Positions 8,001-10,358 of a DNA stretch of 10,358 bases are shown one piece after another. The DNA lies in assembly GCA_002325615.1 (NCBI GenBank), contig DCSL01000009.1:1-10358 (forward strand), written 5' to 3'. The stretch is from Amoebophilaceae bacterium UBA1467 (GTDB lineage Bacteria > Bacteroidota > Bacteroidia > Cytophagales > Amoebophilaceae). The translations under genes were made by a program, and so were the position numbers. The stretch's first letter is position 1, and the number at the start of each line of letters is the position of its first letter. The notes beneath the pieces are model-generated. The model had not been told where the DNA came from and made no database searches. It saw only the letters and a list, made by a program, of their open reading frames with translations.

Positions 8001-8567
8001 GAAGCTTTCGTCAAGGCAGTTACAGAAAAGACCCAAGTAGACAAGGCTATTCTCCAAAAAGCCATTCAGCTGATCAAGCAGTACCATGCGGGCGTCAAGA
8101 GGAAGTCAGGAGAACCGTTTTATCTTCACCCAATTGCCGTAGCCCACATCTTACTGGACTACACCCAAGAACAAGATACCATTATAGCAGCCTTGTTGCA
8201 TGACACAGTAGAAGACACTAGCCTATCTTTGAACCAAGTAGCTCTTAGTTTCAACGCAGTTGTGAGCAATATTGTGGACGGCGTAACACATCTGGACAGT
8301 AACTTGAAGAACAAAAGAATACAACTGACTGTTCATGAAAACATACAGCAGCTACTCGAAACCAAAGACAAGCGGGTGTTGTACGTCAAGCTAGCAGACC
8401 GACTGCATAACATGCGTACCATCGAGGGGCACCCGTCTCTGGCGAAACAGAAAAAGATAGCAGAAGAGACTTTACAGTTCTTTGTGCCCATGGCCAGGAG
8501 CTTAGACCTAAAGCCAATAGCTGAAGAGCTACAGGAGAGGTCTTTTGCACTGCTCAATCGCAAATAG
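5100..8567 (+). CDS. Sodium/solute symporter fused to a degenerate histidine-kinase core and a RelA/SpoT-type HD (p)ppGpp hydrolase domain
   Basis: An 1155-residue multidomain membrane protein. Residues 1 to ~460 are a sodium/solute symporter (SLC5/SSF) with many membrane helices and the family's sodium-site helix MAMSSADSFLNS at 328-339. Residues ~515-675 add about six more hydrophobic segments, then a charged coiled coil (~680-770). Residues ~705-935 align by eye with a histidine-kinase DHp and ATPase core, but the catalytic boxes are eroded: VREVNTDKVHAIATI (709-723) replaces the HExRTP box, and TELPLMHNQQIVEAHYG (to residue 920) keeps the IVEAHGG segment but not the GLGL loop. Residues ~980-1155 are a RelA/SpoT hydrolase HD domain: RKSGEP (1001-1006), H1010, HD 1034-1035, ED 1038-1039 and D1100 in LADRLHNM correspond to the metal and catalytic residues of Rel hydrolases. 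There is no synthetase domain. By analogy with CbrA (symporter plus kinase), solute binding may control the output, here alarmone breakdown; that link is inference. Confidence 0.9.
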   Translation: MTATSLAHPIDIGIFVAFLVVNLVVGLLYRNKVTSMRDYAIGHKDFSTATLTATIVATWVTGSFFFYVLEQVYARGLYFIIGSTLGGAIGIFLTGRVGGHMDKFLNNLSVAEAMGDMYGKAVRSITASSGVLNQIGWLAVQFQVIAKVLSLIFGLGGAWVTILSAAIVIIYTMLGGIKAVTFTDVLQFITFGTIIPTIALVVWSKLPNANFLVKKILIETPYFRPDKVIGLTPDFISAIGWLICFSVPAIAPEIFQRIAMANSSTQAKNAFIYAAGIVLAIELFVVWIAILLLASNTGLSQEEVVPYLINSHAYTGLKGVLGVGIVAMAMSSADSFLNSAAVMVSNDIFIPSSTAKHNRMFTVRLATLLIGLMGVALALHANNLLEMVLLACSLYLPVVTVPLLLSVFGFRSTTRAVLIGMATGSITMVLWSTLLKNIDSIAPGMLANLIGLMGSHYLLGEEGGWQRLEPDDPLALERAARRQAWQRRWKAIQNFKVYPYLQQNLPAQESFYFFFGLYTIAATYAAFYTISDVGNQEYQPIYTSIYHAVLPITTIFLTFPIWPPTMKVKRFIIFFWPLGIGSILFFAGTLLAIMSHFHHMQVMVMMINLLIAVLLLRWPLALFLAFSGTALAVFFFKHYTGTVLPLSALGSLQFRIIYGLLLFTSFLIVLFKGKQAYKKLSTSYEQLRAERAASDAELVEALHHRERLVREVNTDKVHAIATINQTRKKLDDALMDATTQEQLLTINKDFQAALDKLQVLTDYLDQVTYQTQGYMRLEVGTVSLAGLLHDAFEVLNKQDSMVAKQVFTQQYTTCQTLQADVGKLKQLLVDGLCYAKQHMQEDASILLSIKETTLGYPISAIQGYVKEVGALCFTITTGGAMPTHRALYMVSVDRASIRVPQTATELPLMHNQQIVEAHYGASELIEHEQGMTQIYVIPARVREVRPQTMDLLSTTAVISDKAVYAEEEAFVKAVTEKTQVDKAILQKAIQLIKQYHAGVKRKSGEPFYLHPIAVAHILLDYTQEQDTIIAALLHDTVEDTSLSLNQVALSFNAVVSNIVDGVTHLDSNLKNKRIQLTVHENIQQLLETKDKRVLYVKLADRLHNMRTIEGHPSLAKQKKIAEETLQFFVPMARSLDLKPIAEELQERSFALLNRK

Positions 8568-8623
8568 CAGCCTGTGTGCGCCGTGTAGCTGAACAAGCCA
8601 GTAAGCTGAAAGACTCAAGAGCG

Positions 8624-9391
8624 CTATTCTATAAACCTTAACTCTTGCGTGTTGTAATGTTTTAAAGTGCCATCCGCTTGTGCAACCATGAGTCTTCCAG
8701 CTGCATCTATGCCGTTGATTGACCCTTGGAAAGTTCCGGTTGTATCTCGAAATGTATGTATCTCATGGATCCAGTACATATTTTTGAGATAAGCGGCTTG
8801 TAAACCAGCGCTATCTTGTGCTCGAAGCTGCAAATAATTACTCTCTAGCCTAACTAGAATACGTGCGAGTAATCGCTGCAAACTAAAAGTACGCTGACAA
8901 ATCAGTGATAAGGAGGTAGGAGCTTGATCGGTGAAATGCGCTTGATTGACATTGAGCCCAATGCCAATGACAGACGCCTTGATCTTGTGCTGCTGAACTA
9001 CATTCTCAACAAGTATACCACCAAGTTTTTTGTCCTGATAGTAAATATCATTGGGCCACTTGATACTCAGCCCATTCGGAATATACAACGCCAAGACATG
9101 CTGAATGGCAAGGGTGGTGATGATGTTGAGTAAAAAGCTTTGTTGGGTGGCTAAAAAGGTTGGATAAAGAATGACTGAGAAGGTCAGATTTTTGTTGGGT
9201 TCGCTATGCCAAACATGGCCAAGTTGGCCCCTTCCTTGGTATTGATGGTCTGTAATAACCACTGTGCCAGCTGCTGGTAAGTGCGTCTTATCCAAGCGCT
9301 GAGCGGCTGAACTGTTGGTGGAAGCACAAACGGCTTCATAGATCATGCATTGCCCAATAAACTGGGTGTTGATAGGAGAGATATAACTCAA
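8624..9391 (-). CDS. birA: Biotin--[acetyl-CoA-carboxylase] ligase (BirA), monofunctional
   Basis: A 255-residue biotin protein ligase that activates biotin to biotinyl-AMP and attaches it to the carrier subunit of biotin enzymes such as acetyl-CoA carboxylase. It lacks the N-terminal DNA-binding domain of E. coli BirA, so it should be an enzyme and not a repressor. Signatures counted from the TTG at 9391: STN (24-26), GRGQLG (53-58) in the biotinyl-AMP loop, KWPND (111-115), KLGGILVEN (122-130) with the catalytic-site lysine, GIGLNVN (143-149), and a C-terminal SH3-like segment around INGIDAAGRLMV. Length is normal and no lesion was seen. The first in-frame ATG is at 9346, but starting there would drop TQFIGQ, a segment conserved at the start of related ligases, so I prefer the TTG at 9391. 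It converges with the symporter fusion gene (56-base gap) and diverges from the rsfS remnant. Confidence 0.95.
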   Translation of the reverse strand: MSYISPINTQFIGQCMIYEAVCASTNSSAAQRLDKTHLPAAGTVVITDHQYQGRGQLGHVWHSEPNKNLTFSVILYPTFLATQQSFLLNIITTLAIQHVLALYIPNGLSIKWPNDIYYQDKKLGGILVENVVQQHKIKASVIGIGLNVNQAHFTDQAPTSLSLICQRTFSLQRLLARILVRLESNYLQLRAQDSAGLQAAYLKNMYWIHEIHTFRDTTGTFQGSINGIDAAGRLMVAQADGTLKHYNTQELRFIE

Positions 9392-9395
9392 TTTT

Positions 9396-9761
9396 ATACT
9401 TTTGCTGGGCAGCTCAAGTAAAGTCTATTATAAGAACTTGACGAATGAACTGACCGAAGCGATTGTTCAAGACATATAGGCCAAGAAGACGTGAGATGTT
9501 GGCACCCTCCATCTCAAGTATAGGACCAACGCTGTTGGTGGTTGCCTACTCAGACAATGACCCATAGTCAGGTAGAAGCAACAGCCGAAACCACTGCCGA
9601 CAGCTTACCCGAAAATAGGAACCATCCATGAAACCCAAAAGGGCTTGACAACTCAGGAGTGTGCCCTCATAGACTACGTTAACGTAATTGTACATATATT
9701 TCGCAATGAACCGCAAGTATGCTACATGCTGGTTAGGCAATGATGCACATTGCATATTGAG
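9396..9761 (+). pseudogene. rsfS: Decayed ribosome silencing factor gene (rsfS)
   Basis: This 447-base gap between birA and ftsH has no intact plus-strand gene, but translating the plus strand gives RsfS-like peptides in the correct order in changing frames. One frame reads ELTEAIVQDI, stop, AKKT, stop, DVGTLHL (9447-9515), matching the family start with its AIVxxxxxKKAxDVVVLDL pattern. From about 9563 a second frame reads HSQVEATAETTADSLPEN and NHP, then TGA at 9629-9631 where the family has tryptophan. Near 9640 it returns to the first frame, giving GLTTQECALIDYVNVIVHIFRNE (the equivalent of REWILLDYVDVVVHVF) up to about 9710, then a TGA at 9741. A possible LGNDAH (for LWGDA) lies in a third frame at 9733-9750. 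No start codon remains. Intact RsfS binds ribosomal protein L14 and blocks subunit joining in starvation. Position before ftsH agrees with the usual Cytophagales order. Boundaries are approximate. Confidence 0.85.
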
Positions 9762-9838
9762 CGCAAACATCGCTTTTTTTCTTCTTACGGCTTCTCATCA
9801 ACTAGGTAACCTATACATCCATCTTTAAAAATTGAATT

Positions 9839-10324
9839 ATGACCCCAAGCAGAAAAAATTTGCCCCCTACACCCAATTCTCAATCTTGGGCAATTATCAT
9901 CCTGCTAACGATCATTTTGACGACGATCTACTTCAATAAGAAGAACACCGTTATCTACATCTCTGAGCACAGATTCGAGACCATGATGCTTCAAGGTGAG
10001 GTCAAAGAGGTAGTATTGATTGTTAATGAGGACCTTGTTGAGATTGCACTAAAGCCAGAAGTATTAGAGAAAGAGCCTTACAAAAGCGAGCTAGAGGACC
10101 GCAATTATTTGGCTGTAAAACATAGCCCTATCTATGCTTTTAGAACACCTTCCTCACAAGTATTTAACGACAACTTTAAAGCCATAGAGGCTAAAATGGA
10201 GCCAGCTCAAAGGATAGGCTATACTGCCAAAAAGCGGTATGATATCACGGGCTTCCTAATTAATTGGGGATCTTTATTTTTTCTTCTTTTTGGATTCTGG
10301 TTCTTGATGCGCCGGATGTCATAA
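9839..10324 (+). CDS. ftsH: FtsH N-terminal part, interrupted by an in-frame stop
   Basis: This encodes the first 161 residues of FtsH, the membrane-anchored AAA+ zinc protease that removes damaged membrane and regulatory proteins. Seen are a short polar N-terminus, membrane helix 1 (about residues 17-32, SWAIIILLTIILTTIYF), the periplasmic FtsH-extracellular domain (~35-135), membrane helix 2 (~139-155) and the typical MRRMS that follows it. A full FtsH of this group has about 650-700 residues. Here TAA at 10322-10324 stops the frame just before the glycine-rich linker to the ATPase domain. The codons after the stop continue the family sequence in the same frame, so this is a substitution-type nonsense change and not a frameshift. 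The product, if made, would be a two-helix anchor without ATPase or protease. ATG 9839 is the natural start; no ribosome site is evident. The upstream neighbour is the rsfS remnant. Confidence 0.88.
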   Translation: MTPSRKNLPPTPNSQSWAIIILLTIILTTIYFNKKNTVIYISEHRFETMMLQGEVKEVVLIVNEDLVEIALKPEVLEKEPYKSELEDRNYLAVKHSPIYAFRTPSSQVFNDNFKAIEAKMEPAQRIGYTAKKRYDITGFLINWGSLFFLLFGFWFLMRRMS

Positions 10325-10358
10325 CGTGGGCCAGGAGGGCAAATCTTTAACATTGGAA
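10325..10358 (+). pseudogene. ftsH: Continuation of ftsH reading frame beyond the premature stop
   Basis: Directly after TAA the same frame reads RGPGGQIFNIG to the window end. This is the conserved Cytophagales FtsH linker that normally follows MRRMS as GGGGPGGQIFNIGKS, so the stop codon and the arginine occupy two glycine positions. The ATPase and protease domains would lie past the window edge, and whether they are intact or have their own start cannot be seen. Confidence 0.8.

Noticed and set aside
9546..9770. Minus-strand open frame of 74 codons in the birA-ftsH gap
   Set aside because: It has no recognisable domain, and the plus strand of the same bases carries RsfS peptides in order, so this frame is an antisense shadow of the pseudogene.
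10322..10328. Idea that the ftsH stop is programmed readthrough or recoding
   Set aside because: The context is TAA followed by C, with no known recoding signal or structure visible in the few bases that remain; TAA is usually the least leaky stop. It stays only as one option to test.
10326..10328. GTG just after the ftsH stop as a restart codon for a separate downstream protein
   Set aside because: It is not in the ftsH frame, so translation from it would not give the FtsH linker sequence.

Overview
The window looks like chromosome of a member of the Bacteroidota, most likely a Cytophagales relative with a reduced, decaying genome. An intracellular lineage such as the Amoebophilaceae (Amoebophilus/Cardinium group) is the best guess. 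The grounds are the protein families (Cytophagales-type MnmG, a Bacteroidota Big_5 lipoprotein, FtsH with the GPGGQIFNIG linker), the familiar birA / rsfS / ftsH neighbourhood, the general lack of Shine-Dalgarno sequences, and two broken housekeeping genes side by side. By eye the GC content is in the mid-40s percent, higher than I would expect for known Amoebophilus or Cardinium, so the exact taxon stays open. No rRNA, tRNA, insertion sequence, phage gene or CRISPR array was seen.

Layout, left to right. (1) The last ~370 codons of mnmG (tRNA U34 modification), plus strand, cut by the window edge. (2) Tail to tail with it, a complete MsbA-type ABC exporter half-transporter on the minus strand. 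(3) Divergent from the exporter, a ~576-residue lipoprotein with an N-terminal Big_5 Ig-like domain and carboxypeptidase-regulatory-like beta domains. (4) A 1155-residue fusion protein: a sodium/solute symporter, a second hydrophobic block, a coiled coil, a histidine-kinase core that seems to have lost its catalytic residues, and a C-terminal RelA/SpoT-type HD (p)ppGpp hydrolase domain with all key residues but no synthetase domain. (5) Convergent with it, a monofunctional biotin protein ligase (birA) that appears to start at TTG. (6) Between birA and ftsH, where Cytophagales usually keep rsfS, the wreck of an rsfS gene: recognisable RsfS peptides in two to three frames, with several stops. 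(7) The start of ftsH, in which an in-frame TAA interrupts the protein right after the second membrane helix; the same frame continues after the stop with the conserved FtsH linker.

The most interesting item is the symporter / pseudo-kinase / alarmone-hydrolase fusion. It suggests that import of a small solute, or its sensing, could be coupled directly to (p)ppGpp breakdown at the membrane, without phosphotransfer. The second is the rsfS-ftsH decay zone, because ftsH is normally essential and its broken reading frame needs an explanation (duplicate copy, split gene, readthrough, or sequence error). The other genes are ordinary housekeeping or envelope functions and do not form an obvious single pathway.
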